NCBI RefSeq assembly: GCF_001292705.1
Contig: NZ_LGAK01000044.1
Location: forward strand, 1 to 45,845
Origin: Marinagarivorans algicola
Lineage (GTDB): Bacteria; Pseudomonadota; Gammaproteobacteria; Pseudomonadales; Cellvibrionaceae
Direction: 5' to 3'
Length of the DNA stretch: 45,845 nucleotides
Shown here: piece after piece, positions 29,162-37,952 of the stretch
Layout of the letters: the number at the start of each line of letters is the position of its first letter
How positions within the stretch are numbered: position 1 is the first letter of the stretch
The notes under the pieces: model-generated
What the model saw: the letters and a program-made list of their open reading frames with translations, nothing else
Databases searched by the model: none
Told to the model about the DNA's origin: nothing
Position numbers and translations under genes: made by a program

Positions 29162-31795
29162 ATGAAATGGCAATTGCTGTCGTTCATGCCCGCAAAAACA
29201 ATGCTTAAATCATTCTTTCGTTTTATTATTTGGCTCGCACTGACTTTTGTCGGCGGTACACTCTTAAGCTTAGCAGGTATGTACCTGTATCTCAGCCCTG
29301 CTCTTCCTTCGGTTGAAAGCTTAAAAGATGTAAAATTACAAACACCGTTAAGAGTTTACTCTGCAGATCATAAACTAATTGGGGAATTTGGCGAACAGCG
29401 CCGTACGCCCATTCAGTACAAAAACATCCCCAAAGGGTATATCGATGCACTATTAGCTGCAGAAGATGAGGGATTCTACTCTCATAACGGTGTATCCATA
29501 AAAGGGCTTGTGAGAGCAGCTTCACATTTATTGATGACCGGCGAAAAAAAATCCGGCGGCTCCACAATCACCATGCAAGTCACACGCGAGTTTTTTCTTC
29601 ACCGCAAAAAGCATTTCAGACGTAAATTTAATGAAATTTTACTCGCGATTGAGATAGAGAAAGAACTCAGTAAAGCAGAAATTCTCGAGCTTTACGTGAA
29701 TATGATCTTTTTGGGTAACCGCGCCTATGGTATTCAGGCCGCTGCAGAGATTTACTACGGCAAGTCAATGGCTGACCTCTCTATTGCCCAAGTCGCCATG
29801 ATTGCAGGCCTGCAGCAAGCCCCCTCAATCAATAACCCGATTGCTAACCCCAGTAAGGCCAAGATGCGCCGCGACTGGATTTTATCGCGCATGTATGAGC
29901 TTGGAAAAATAGACAAAGCCACCATGCTCAGCGCCCAACAAGAGCCTGTCACGGCTGAGTATCATCGTCACGAGCTAGATTTTAGCGCACCTTACGTCGC
30001 CGAGTTAGCGCGTCAAGATGCGATCAAAAGGCTCGGCAAAAGCGCCTACACTGATGGCTATAGAGTCTACACAAGCATTAATAGCAAGCTACAAGCACAT
30101 GCACAGAGCGCTGTCGCAAAAGGGCTGCACGCCTACGACCTTCGCCACGGCTATAAAGGGCCAGAATTACGCCAGCCCAACGCAACACCGGAAGATCAAC
30201 TCAAAGAGCTCAAACAAAGACCCAGCGCTTATACACTTAAAGCGGCACTCATTGAAGAGATCTCCGAAAATAGCTTAACGGTAAGGTTTCGTGATGACTC
30301 AACCACCTCCATCGATTGGTCAGTGCTCAGCAAAGGCCTGCGCTTATTCGTATCAGAAAACCGCACAAAAGCCGCCCCTCAAAGCGCAACCGAACTTTTT
30401 AATGTCGGTGACATTATTCGCCTAGAAGCCATAACCGCCAACCCCACAGACGCGCAAGACGAAACAAATGACAGCGTTACTGAGGCACCTCAGGTGGCTC
30501 AGTGGCGACTCAGTCAGATACCTGAGGTTCAGGCGGCGCTAGTATCAATAGATGCCTTCAGCGGCGATGTACTGGCGCTCATTGGGGGTTACAGCTTTGA
30601 TATCAGTAGTTTCAATCGCGCCGTGCAAGCCAAAAGACAACCCGGCTCTAACTTTAAACCCTTTTTATACACTGCTGCACTCGAAAACAACCTAACACCA
30701 GCCACACTGATTAACGACGCACCTATCGTATTTGACGACGATCAACTCGAGAGCACCTGGCGTCCCGAAAACTCCAGCGGTAAATTCTACGGCCCTACTC
30801 GCTTGCGCAAAGCACTCTATCTCTCTCGCAATTTAGTGTCTATTCGCGTTTTACGGACGATTGGTATCAATGCCGCGATCAAAGATCTAGATCGCTTTAA
30901 TGTGAACCCCGACGAAATACCCAAAAACCTGTCACTCGCGCTTGGCAGCTATGCGATGACACCTTTTGATGTAGCCAGTGGTTACGCGGTGTTTGCAAAT
31001 GGTGGCTACAAAGTTGTGCCATCAATTGTCAGCAAAATAGATAGCGACGATGGCACTATTATTTTTCAAAAACCCACAACCGTGATTTGCCATAGCAATA
31101 GCCATGGCAATAGTCGCCACAACGATTGCGATACCTTAAGCGCGACCCACCCAGACGATGACAGCTCGTACGATGAACGCCAAGCACTTAAGGCGCTAGC
31201 TCTAGAAAGCCAAAACCTAGAAAATAACCGTTTTGAAAATGCCGGCCCTAACGCCCCGCTCGAAGAACAATCAAACAGCACCTCCGATGCAGCACAGGTT
31301 ATACAAGCGCCCCGCGTAATTGCAGAAGATGTGGCCTATTTAATGGACTCGATGCTCAAAGATGTTGTACAACGTGGTACCGCGCGAAAAGCAAAAGCAC
31401 TCAAGCGCACCGATGTTGCAGGCAAAACAGGCACCACCAATGGGCCTCTTGATGCTTGGTTTTCAGGCTATGCTGGCGGTATAGCCACCACAGCATGGGT
31501 GGGCTTTGATGAAAACCAAAAACTAGGTATTCGCGAATTTGGCGGCTCTGCTGCGCTCCCCATTTGGATTGACTACATGAGCGAGGCTCTCAAAAACAAG
31601 CCGCAGCTCCATCAGGTTCAGCCGTCCAGTGTTGTCGCAGTCCGTATCGACCCCGAAACAGGCGAGCGCGCCCGCACCGATGATCCTGACGCCATATTTG
31701 AGGTGTTCCGCGTCAATAATGCACCCAAAGCCAAACCACAGTCAAATAGCAATATTCCGAATAACGCTATTGAATATCATGAAGAAATATTCTAA
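29162..31795 (+). CDS. ponA: Penicillin-binding protein 1a (bifunctional)
   Basis: Class A PBP that polymerises glycan strands and cross-links peptides. 877 aa. A membrane anchor at about 20-45 is followed by the GT51 domain with AAEDEGFYSHNGVS (catalytic Glu near 101), GGSTITMQVTR and KILE-like ELSKAEILELYVN. The transpeptidase domain has the nucleophile in PGSNFKPFLY (about 495), SRN in YLSRNLVSIRV and KTGTT at about 754. An OB-like insert lies between domains. A further insert of Ser/Asn/His-rich sequence (about 640-715) before the KTG motif is species-variable. The start is uncertain: ATGs at 29186 and 29201 are alternatives, the last giving the Pseudomonas-like MLKSFFRF. Confidence 0.95.
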   Translation: MKWQLLSFMPAKTMLKSFFRFIIWLALTFVGGTLLSLAGMYLYLSPALPSVESLKDVKLQTPLRVYSADHKLIGEFGEQRRTPIQYKNIPKGYIDALLAAEDEGFYSHNGVSIKGLVRAASHLLMTGEKKSGGSTITMQVTREFFLHRKKHFRRKFNEILLAIEIEKELSKAEILELYVNMIFLGNRAYGIQAAAEIYYGKSMADLSIAQVAMIAGLQQAPSINNPIANPSKAKMRRDWILSRMYELGKIDKATMLSAQQEPVTAEYHRHELDFSAPYVAELARQDAIKRLGKSAYTDGYRVYTSINSKLQAHAQSAVAKGLHAYDLRHGYKGPELRQPNATPEDQLKELKQRPSAYTLKAALIEEISENSLTVRFRDDSTTSIDWSVLSKGLRLFVSENRTKAAPQSATELFNVGDIIRLEAITANPTDAQDETNDSVTEAPQVAQWRLSQIPEVQAALVSIDAFSGDVLALIGGYSFDISSFNRAVQAKRQPGSNFKPFLYTAALENNLTPATLINDAPIVFDDDQLESTWRPENSSGKFYGPTRLRKALYLSRNLVSIRVLRTIGINAAIKDLDRFNVNPDEIPKNLSLALGSYAMTPFDVASGYAVFANGGYKVVPSIVSKIDSDDGTIIFQKPTTVICHSNSHGNSRHNDCDTLSATHPDDDSSYDERQALKALALESQNLENNRFENAGPNAPLEEQSNSTSDAAQVIQAPRVIAEDVAYLMDSMLKDVVQRGTARKAKALKRTDVAGKTGTTNGPLDAWFSGYAGGIATTAWVGFDENQKLGIREFGGSAALPIWIDYMSEALKNKPQLHQVQPSSVVAVRIDPETGERARTDDPDAIFEVFRVNNAPKAKPQSNSNIPNNAIEYHEEIF

Positions 31796-31942
31796 AAAAA
31801 ATAAATCTCAATGGCGCCCAAAATCTACAAGCGGGCGCCCATATGCACATCGCATAAAATATCAGCGCTATACCTAAGGTCCAAAAAGCCCTCAGTGGAC
31901 CCCCAAAAACCCTCAATCAATAAAAAATACATCAACAACAAT

Positions 31943-31972
31943 AAAAAAAGGCCGCATCTGCGGCCTTTTTTT
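31943..31972. terminator. Bidirectional terminator between ponA and typA
   Basis: Inverted repeat of 14 bases on each arm (AAAAAAAGGCCGCA, loop TC, TGCGGCCTTTTTTT) located between the convergent ends of ponA and typA. The GC core with A and T runs on both sides suits termination in both directions. A second hairpin, GGCGCCC (31813-31819) with GGGCGCC (31833-31839), lies just behind the ponA stop without a T-run. Confidence 0.92.
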
Positions 31973-32008
31973 AGGGGGTAAGCACTCCCTATTTAACTTC
32001 ACTTAAGC

Positions 32009-33814
32009 TTATTTAGCGCGCTTACGTTCGTTTTCGGTCAAGAGCTTTTTACGAATACGAATGCTCACGGGTGTGACTTCAACGAGCTCATCATCTTCAA
32101 TAAACTCAAGCGCCTGCTCAAGTGTGTGCTTAATCGGTGGGACCAATGTTAACGCCTCATCGGTACCCGAGGCACGCACGTTAGTTAACTGCTTCCCTTT
32201 GGTCGGGTTAACCGCTAAATCATTATCGCGAGAATGAATACCGATGACTTGGCCTTCATAAATATCAACCGCATGGCCCAAGAACAAACGACCACGACTT
32301 TGTAAGTTGAAGAGCGAATAAGCTGCCGTTTTACCTTTCACCATACTCACAAGTACGCCATTTTGACGACTCACAACATCGCCGCCTTTCACTGGACCGT
32401 AATGATCAAAGATACTGGTCATAATACCAGAGCCCGAGGTCATAGTTAAAAATGCACCCCGGAAGCCAATCAAGCCACGCGAGGGCATCATGAACTCTAA
32501 GCGTACGCGGCCTTTACCGTCGGGCTCCATATTCGTTAATTCACCCTTACGCAAACCAATTTCTTCCATGATAGAGCCTTGATGCTGCTCTTCAACATCA
32601 ATCACCACCTGCTCATAAGGCTCTTGAATTTCTCCGTCAATTTCGCGCTGAACCACTTCGGGGCGAGACACACCAATTTCAAAGCCTTCGCGACGCATGG
32701 TTTCGATCAGTACCGACAAATGCAATTCACCACGACCCGAAACAATAAATTTATCCGGTGTATCACCAGGCTCTACACGCAATGCTACGTTATGAATCAA
32801 TTCTTGATCTAAGCGGTCTTTAATATTTCGCGTGGTAACAAACTTACCCTCTCTACCGGCAAACGGTGAATCGTTCACGATAAAAGTCATACTGACAGTT
32901 GGCTCATCAACACTCAGCGCAGGTAGCGCCTCAACATGCTCAGGGTCGCACAAGGTGTCAGAAATACTTAAGCCATCAATGCCGTTAATACAGACAATAT
33001 CACCTGCTTGCGCTAGCTGAGTTTCCACTTGCTCAAGCCCTAAGTAACCCTTCACATTCAAGACCTTACCTTTGCGCTCTTTACCATCAGCTGATTTAAC
33101 AATCACCTGCTGGTTAGGCTTAAGACGACCACGAGTAATACGGCCAACACCAATCACGCCTACATAGCTATCGTACGCTAAAGCTGATACTTGCATTTGG
33201 AAAGGCGCTTCGGGGTCCACTTTGGGTGCGGGGCACTGGTCAACAATCATTTGATACAGCGGATTCATATCTTCCGCCATATTTTCTGGGTCTAAACCGG
33301 CAATACCGTTTAGAGCAGAGGTATAAACAACCGGGAAGTCCAACTGCTCATCCGTCGCACCCAAAGCATCAAACAGATCAAAAATTTGATCCATCACCCA
33401 ATCAGGGCGTGCGCCTGGACGGTCGATTTTGTTGATAACAACAATGGGGCGCAAACCTTGCTCAAACGCCTTAGAGGTTACAAAACGCGTTTGTGGCATT
33501 GGACCATCAACCGCATCAACCAACAAACACACACTATCAACCATCGATAATACGCGCTCAACTTCACCACCAAAATCGGCGTGTCCAGGGGTATCTACAA
33601 TGTTAATGCGGTAATCGTTCCATTGAATAGCCGTATTTTTGGCTAGAATGGTGATGCCGCGCTCTTTCTCTTGATCGTTAGAGTCCATTACGCGCTCAGC
33701 GCCTTGATCCTTACGATCGAGAGTGCCAGACTGCTGAAGCAGCTTGTCAACTAATGTAGTTTTGCCATGGTCTACGTGGGCAATGATGGCAACATTGCGC
33801 AAATTATCTATCAC
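32009..33814 (-). CDS. typA: Ribosome-associated translational GTPase
   Basis: TypA/BipA, an EF-G-like GTPase that binds the 70S ribosome and helps 50S assembly and stress responses. 601 aa. G1 is [10 protein letters not shown], with switch region ERGITI, G3 [10 protein letters not shown]4 NKIDRPGA and G5 TSALNG. Later domains include the EF-G-like III/V and the C-terminal domain with [11 protein letters not shown] and [13 protein letters not shown], which is specific to TypA. The start codon is GTG ([18 protein letters not shown]), preceded by GAGG at 7 bases. It converges on ponA and diverges from an outer-membrane protein. Confidence 0.97.
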   Translation of the reverse strand: MIDNLRNVAIIAHVDHGKTTLVDKLLQQSGTLDRKDQGAERVMDSNDQEKERGITILAKNTAIQWNDYRINIVDTPGHADFGGEVERVLSMVDSVCLLVDAVDGPMPQTRFVTSKAFEQGLRPIVVINKIDRPGARPDWVMDQIFDLFDALGATDEQLDFPVVYTSALNGIAGLDPENMAEDMNPLYQMIVDQCPAPKVDPEAPFQMQVSALAYDSYVGVIGVGRITRGRLKPNQQVIVKSADGKERKGKVLNVKGYLGLEQVETQLAQAGDIVCINGIDGLSISDTLCDPEHVEALPALSVDEPTVSMTFIVNDSPFAGREGKFVTTRNIKDRLDQELIHNVALRVEPGDTPDKFIVSGRGELHLSVLIETMRREGFEIGVSRPEVVQREIDGEIQEPYEQVVIDVEEQHQGSIMEEIGLRKGELTNMEPDGKGRVRLEFMMPSRGLIGFRGAFLTMTSGSGIMTSIFDHYGPVKGGDVVSRQNGVLVSMVKGKTAAYSLFNLQSRGRLFLGHAVDIYEGQVIGIHSRDNDLAVNPTKGKQLTNVRASGTDEALTLVPPIKHTLEQALEFIEDDELVEVTPVSIRIRKKLLTENERKRAK

Positions 33815-33912
33815 AGAACACCTCAGGGAGTGTAAAAAGAGCTAACGTATAAAAGAGCAAACCGCAAAACAATACTTAAAGAAACAAAGTTATACTTAAC
33901 AACCTGTGCGTG

Positions 33913-33949
33913 ACTTAAAAATCCAGGTTTTACTTAAAAATCCAAGTTC
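33913..33949. repeat. 19-bp direct duplication upstream of typA
   Basis: ACTTAAAAATCCAGGTTT (33913-33930) and ACTTAAAAATCCAAGTTC (33932-33949), two near-identical units with a 19-base period and two mismatches in the compared 18 bases, about 100-135 bases before the typA start. The surrounding interval 33815-34209 contains no gene; apart from this repeat and the promoter listed separately I see nothing in it. Confidence 0.7.
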
Positions 33950-34092
33950 TGTTTGGCGCAAGCTCAAAATGCAGTAAAAAAAATGCAATAAAAGGTAGGC
34001 TAAGAGCACATTTTCTGGCGCGCATTATAGCGGTGTCTACCCTTAAACGATAGCCACCTTCCGACGTTTGTCGCATCTCCTTTAAGGTATGT

Positions 34093-34121
34093 TTGACAAT
34101 CACAGAAATTCGTCGAATACT
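34093..34121 (+). promoter_or_regulatory. Sigma-70-type promoter for the outer-membrane protein
   Basis: TTGACA at 34093-34098, a 17-base spacer, and AATACT at 34116-34121 (4 of 6 to TATAAT). A start of transcription near 34128 would give a leader of about 82 bases before the ATG at 34210. This is a pattern match only. Confidence 0.5.
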
Positions 34122-34209
34122 TGACCCATTGCCAAGCTAAGACTTGGCGCGGGAACTAACAATAATGAACTGCGCCAACGGGCGCGACACTCCAGGAGAC
34201 ACCAAAGCC

Positions 34210-34992
34210 ATGAAAAAGCTATTGCTGATTGCCCTCTCAACATCTTTGGCCATGGGCGCCCATGCAGCTAATGATAAAAAGTTTCACGTGGGCGGAGGTG
34301 TTAGCGCTTGGAAATTAGCCGCCGACTCCAACGTTGTACGCGGACAATTCAACCTCACCACTGTAGAGGCCGTGGGTAGCTACAGCATATTCCCATGGTT
34401 ACTCGTTGACGGCAAAATAGGTACCGGCGTTGAAAATGAAAAAGCTACCTTTCAATCATCATCTATACTTTACCCCATCGCTGATATCGTTACAGAAGCA
34501 GGCGTTGCAGGCGACCCTACAGCAACACCACCCGTAGAAGCCGTTGCCGAAGTTAAAGAAGCGGCCGTTGGTAAAATGTTTTATCAACAACCTATCAAAG
34601 CTAACGTCAACTACTACACAAGTGTACATTTAAAGCCACAAATCAAAAATGATACTGCCGCATTTTACGGCCTTATTGGTGCTAGCTTTCTTGATATTGA
34701 ATACAAAGTCGGTAACAGTCGCTCAAGACAAGTCTCTTACTTAGGCACCATTGGTCAGCCAAACGAAATAGAGCTATGGAATAACGGTAGCTGGGTGGAT
34801 GCAGCGGATAGCGACACCATTTCGCAAACAGGTGCCTATCTCTCTTTTGGTTTAGGTGTTAGCTTCTTTTTTGACCGATGGACCCTCAACACCGAATGGA
34901 AGAGCATTGCCGACTCTGACAAACTTGGCGATACCGGCCTTGCATTCAAAACCTCCAATCTTAGCATGAGCGTAACCTATAGCTTGTTCTAA
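34210..34992 (+). CDS. Outer-membrane beta-barrel protein
   Basis: 260-aa secreted protein. The signal peptide MKKLLLIALSTSLAMGAHA is followed by alternating amphipathic strands (FHVGGGVSAWKLA, LVDGKIGTGVENE, FYGLIGASFLDIEYKV, AYLSFGLGVSFFFD) and it ends in a terminal Phe (SVTYSLF), the BAM recognition feature of outer-membrane barrels. An eight-strand small-barrel fold is the likeliest reading; the exact family and ligand are not identified. An Ala/Val/Pro/Glu-rich stretch (about residues 98-120) looks like a surface loop. The start is the inner ATG after AGGAG (11 bases), since the open frame from 34144 adds a charged segment before the signal. Confidence 0.75.
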   Translation: MKKLLLIALSTSLAMGAHAANDKKFHVGGGVSAWKLAADSNVVRGQFNLTTVEAVGSYSIFPWLLVDGKIGTGVENEKATFQSSSILYPIADIVTEAGVAGDPTATPPVEAVAEVKEAAVGKMFYQQPIKANVNYYTSVHLKPQIKNDTAAFYGLIGASFLDIEYKVGNSRSRQVSYLGTIGQPNEIELWNNGSWVDAADSDTISQTGAYLSFGLGVSFFFDRWTLNTEWKSIADSDKLGDTGLAFKTSNLSMSVTYSLF

Positions 34993-35004
34993 TCGGTAAG
35001 CCCC

Positions 35005-35028
35005 AAAAGCCCCTCGGGGCTTTTTTTT
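35005..35028 (+). terminator. Terminator of the outer-membrane protein gene
   Basis: AAAAGCCCC, loop TC, GGGGCTTTT followed by further T (eight in total), 13 bases after the stop codon. A standard intrinsic terminator. Confidence 0.92.
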
Positions 35029-35150
35029 GGCCTCTATATTAGTATCTCACCTCACATCCATTGCCCTTCTTATAACGTACAACCGCAAGTCAATCACCCT
35101 TAAGATAATTATTCTCAGAACAGTCAACTTCTGCCTCTCTAGGAGCCACC

Positions 35151-35690
35151 ATGCTTAAATTAATCACAGCCACACTTTTACTTGTACAAGCCAGCTTGAC
35201 CTTTGCCAGCGAATGCCCAGAAGCCTTTAATACTGATATGCGTAAATTGCACAGTAAAGATAACGTCAACCTTTGTGAGCTATACAACAGCGGCAAGGCT
35301 ATGCTGATTGTTAATACAGCCAGCCATTGCGGCTTTACCAAGCAATTTAGCGGGCTAGAATCGCTGCATAAAAAATACGCCGACAAAGGTTTAGTGGTAG
35401 TGGGAGTACCTAGCAATGACTTTAAACAAGAAGAAAAAAGTGAAGAGGGTACCGCCCGTGTTTGCTATCAAAACTACGGCGTTACCTTTGTGATGACTGA
35501 GCACGCCGATGTTAAGGGCAAAAACGCACACCCAGCCTTTGCCTACCTTGCCAGCAAAACAAAAGCACCAAGCTGGAACTTTAACAAATACTTGATCACA
35601 CAAGACGGCACCGTCACTCAGTTTGGTAGCAGAACAAAACCACTGGATTCAAAGCTCGAAAAAGCCGTCACCAAAAGCTTAGCACTATAA
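35151..35690 (+). CDS. Periplasmic glutathione-peroxidase-like thiol peroxidase
   Basis: Reduces peroxides with a Cys active site. 179 aa with a signal peptide (MLKLITATLLLVQASLTFAS). The peroxidatic Cys is in NTASHCGFTKQFSGLE, so this is a Cys and not a selenocysteine enzyme. The third tetrad element is present in WNFNKYL. The second, normally Gln in a P-x-N-Q-F segment, reads VPSNDF with Asp in place of Gln. A second Cys (VCYQNYG) could be the resolving residue for a thioredoxin-type cycle. A ribosome-binding site AGGAG precedes the ATG at 6 bases. It stands alone between terminators. Confidence 0.88.
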   Translation: MLKLITATLLLVQASLTFASECPEAFNTDMRKLHSKDNVNLCELYNSGKAMLIVNTASHCGFTKQFSGLESLHKKYADKGLVVVGVPSNDFKQEEKSEEGTARVCYQNYGVTFVMTEHADVKGKNAHPAFAYLASKTKAPSWNFNKYLITQDGTVTQFGSRTKPLDSKLEKAVTKSLAL

Positions 35691-35718
35691 TTCATCAAAA
35701 AAATTATAGCCTCATAAT

Positions 35719-35747
35719 AATGCTGTGCGGCTAATACCCACAGCATT
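35719..35747. terminator. Possible terminator between convergent genes
   Basis: Perfect 9-bp inverted repeat AATGCTGTG / CACAGCATT with an 11-base loop, placed midway between the stop codons of the peroxidase and the small membrane-protein gene. There is no strong U-run, so termination function is only suggested by the position. Confidence 0.4.
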
Positions 35748-35751
35748 CAGC

Positions 35752-36204
35752 CTAAGGCCAGCCAAACATACCGCCGCTATCGGCGCGCTGCGCTTCGGTT
35801 TTAAGGCTTTGATCTTCTAGCATATCGTAATCACGTACGCTGCCATTACGCCCGCTTACATCACACGACACCCAATAATCTGACGATATAGCGCCGCGCT
35901 TGCCGCTGCTCATAACTGCTGTAAAAAACACCTTATATTGCCCACTTTGCTGGTCCCAGCGACTAGAATGGCTATCAAACGTCAGGCTTTTCAGTTTTGT
36001 GCCATACCGCTGCTCACTAAATTCACGGCATTTTAACAAAGCATCGGTCAAGGTTACGTTACGGTAGGCTTTATCTTGCTGAGCACTCGAAGACATTTGC
36101 CGCATATAAAACCAAGAAGCTACCGCCACCACAATCATAACCACCAGCAATGCCACAGCCGTACTCACATTGCGCATACGCCTTAATTTACCTTTATCCG
36201 TCAT
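35752..36204 (-). CDS. Small bitopic membrane protein of unknown function
   Basis: I do not recognise a family. The 150-aa protein has a short basic N-terminus (MTDKGKLRRMRN), one membrane span at about 13-34 (VSTAVALLVVMIVVAVASWF), and a soluble domain of about 110 residues outside the cytoplasm by the positive-inside rule. It contains two Cys (LLKCREF and YWVSCDV) that could form a disulfide, and a beta-rich middle (QYKVFFTAVMSS). It lies 31 bases downstream of thiI on the same strand, so co-transcription with thiI is possible. Confidence 0.65.
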   Translation of the reverse strand: MTDKGKLRRMRNVSTAVALLVVMIVVAVASWFYMRQMSSSAQQDKAYRNVTLTDALLKCREFSEQRYGTKLKSLTFDSHSSRWDQQSGQYKVFFTAVMSSGKRGAISSDYWVSCDVSGRNGSVRDYDMLEDQSLKTEAQRADSGGMFGWP

Positions 36205-36235
36205 AGTATCCTATTAAGCGTGCGGCTTACCTGTA

Positions 36236-37690
36236 CTAGGGGCGGTACACCGCGACATTGCGATGCCCTTCGTCTTTCAAATGCGAGGCATGTAGCTGGC
36301 TCATAACGCCTTTGTCACAGTAGAGTAAATAGCGCTTAGTCGCATCGAGTGCGGAATATGCCTCGTTTAAATTATAGAAGGGAATCACCTCTAGCGCGCC
36401 GCTAACGGTGAGCGGTTTAAACTCAATTTCATCGGGATGGCGAATATCCACCACCACATCGCCTGCCTGCGGCACAGCAACATGATCAACCTCAGCCTGC
36501 CCTTTTTCGACATCAGCCATCACTTCATCAATTAATTGCGCTTTAGAGGCCTCAAGTGCACGATCCAACACCGTCATATCCATGTGTGCTTCAGCAGCCT
36601 CTAATTGGTGCATTTTAACCGAGGCCGATGGCTTAATAGAGATCACACCGCAATACTCAGGAATACTCGCCGCTAAGGCCTCTGCACCAATAAAGCGCGC
36701 CTCATCAATAATATCGCCTTTATTCATTAGCGCTAAAGGTCGGATCACTAAGGCATCGGTCGCCTGATCAATACATTTTAAATTGGTGAGTGTTTGGCTT
36801 GAGACTTGCGCAACCGCCTCGCCGGTTACGAGCGCTTCGGCTTTTGCGCGCATAGCGATCTTTTCAGCCGTACGGAACATCATGCGCTTAAGTACAACCC
36901 CCATACAAGCGGGGTCAACCTTTTCGATAATCTCTTTCACTACCTCTTCAAACGGTACGGTAATAAACCGAACTCGATGCGATGAACCATAGCGATTCCA
37001 TAAATAATACGACAGCTCTTTAACGCCCAGCTCGTGAGCCTTACCGCCCAAATTAAAAAAGCAGTAATGCGTGCGCAAGCCACGCTTGATGCACTGATAA
37101 CTCGCCACCGTCGAGTCAAATCCACCCGATACCAACGACAAAACCTGCCCTTGGGTTCCCACAGGAAAACCGCCCAAACCCTGTGTTTTTTGCTCGATGA
37201 CATACAGTACATCGCCGCGCACCTCAATATGCACCGTAACATCGGGCGCTTTGAGATTAACACCTGCCGCATCAAAATTTTGATTTAAACCACCACCCAC
37301 GTATCGCTCAAGCTCGATCGAGCCAAAATCATGCTCACCCACTCGTTTGGCTCGCACTCTAAAGGTTTTACCCGCTAGCGCCTCACCCCACACCGAGGCT
37401 GTATCTTCATAAATTTGCTGTAAATCGCCAGCCTCAAAAATACGTACACGCGAAAAATTGGCAATACCCGGAATACGACTTAATAATGCCGATACCCCCT
37501 TTGCGGTGACAGCATCTTCTAAACCGCGAATATTAACATCCAACTTATCCCAATCTTGCTTCACCCTTGCACTCGGATACTCGCGACGTAAAATGATCCT
37601 CGTATTATCAGCTAGCTGGCGTGCCATACGCTTACGCACTGACGGGCTTTTAATGGTTATTTCTGGAAATAGACGAAGAATAAAATGCAT
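36236..37690 (-). CDS. thiI: tRNA 4-thiouridine synthase / sulfurtransferase
   Basis: Makes s4U8 in tRNA and supplies sulfur for the thiamine thiazole. 484 aa. Domains in order: ferredoxin-like and THUMP (about 1-165), PP-loop ATP pyrophosphatase with SGGFDS at about 188, and a C-terminal rhodanese domain with the active Cys in LYCDKGVMS at about 458, so this is the long enterobacterial-type ThiI. The N-terminus MHFILRLFPEITIKS matches the family; an upstream GTG at 37702 is out of family register, and GGTGA lies 5 bases before the ATG used. It is divergent from glnA, whose control sites lie just upstream. Confidence 0.96.
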   Translation of the reverse strand: MHFILRLFPEITIKSPSVRKRMARQLADNTRIILRREYPSARVKQDWDKLDVNIRGLEDAVTAKGVSALLSRIPGIANFSRVRIFEAGDLQQIYEDTASVWGEALAGKTFRVRAKRVGEHDFGSIELERYVGGGLNQNFDAAGVNLKAPDVTVHIEVRGDVLYVIEQKTQGLGGFPVGTQGQVLSLVSGGFDSTVASYQCIKRGLRTHYCFFNLGGKAHELGVKELSYYLWNRYGSSHRVRFITVPFEEVVKEIIEKVDPACMGVVLKRMMFRTAEKIAMRAKAEALVTGEAVAQVSSQTLTNLKCIDQATDALVIRPLALMNKGDIIDEARFIGAEALAASIPEYCGVISIKPSASVKMHQLEAAEAHMDMTVLDRALEASKAQLIDEVMADVEKGQAEVDHVAVPQAGDVVVDIRHPDEIEFKPLTVSGALEVIPFYNLNEAYSALDATKRYLLYCDKGVMSQLHASHLKDEGHRNVAVYRP

Positions 37691-37694
37691 AAAA

Positions 37695-37741
37695 ATCACC
37701 AATAAAGTGCAATAAAGATCTTATCGCACCAAAAAAGAACA
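37695..37741. promoter_or_regulatory. Two NtrC-like sites upstream of glnA
   Basis: ATCACCAATAAAGTGCA (37695-37711) and CGCACCAAAAAAGAACA (37725-37741). Each matches the NtrC consensus TGCACCAAAATGGTGCA at 12 of 17 positions, and their starts are 30 bases apart, about three helical turns. They lie some 92-138 bases before the predicted transcription start of glnA, similar to the two enhancer sites of E. coli glnA. The first begins five bases upstream of the divergent thiI start. Confidence 0.6.
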
Positions 37742-37806
37742 CAACAATAAGGGCGCTGCCATCTTTAAAGCCATAGAAGCTAACGCTAGCAGCCAAACTC
37801 GTATTA

Positions 37807-37822
37807 TGGCACACAAGTTGCC
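37807..37822 (+). promoter_or_regulatory. Sigma-54 promoter of glnA
   Basis: TGGCAC-ACAAG-TTGCC, with GG and GC exactly 12 bases apart, matches the -24/-12 consensus TGGCACG-N4-TTGCW at nearly every position. Transcription would start about 37833, giving a leader of about 120 bases before the glnA ATG. Confidence 0.88.
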
Positions 37823-37952
37823 AGTCAACCGTACCAGTTATCCTTGCTAATTACCGAATAAAGCCGTAGATTGTGCGGTCGAAAGCCGGTGATAGACTGT
37901 CATCACTTTCATTACTTATTAATCCCGTTTGGACCATTACGGAGGCAACCAA

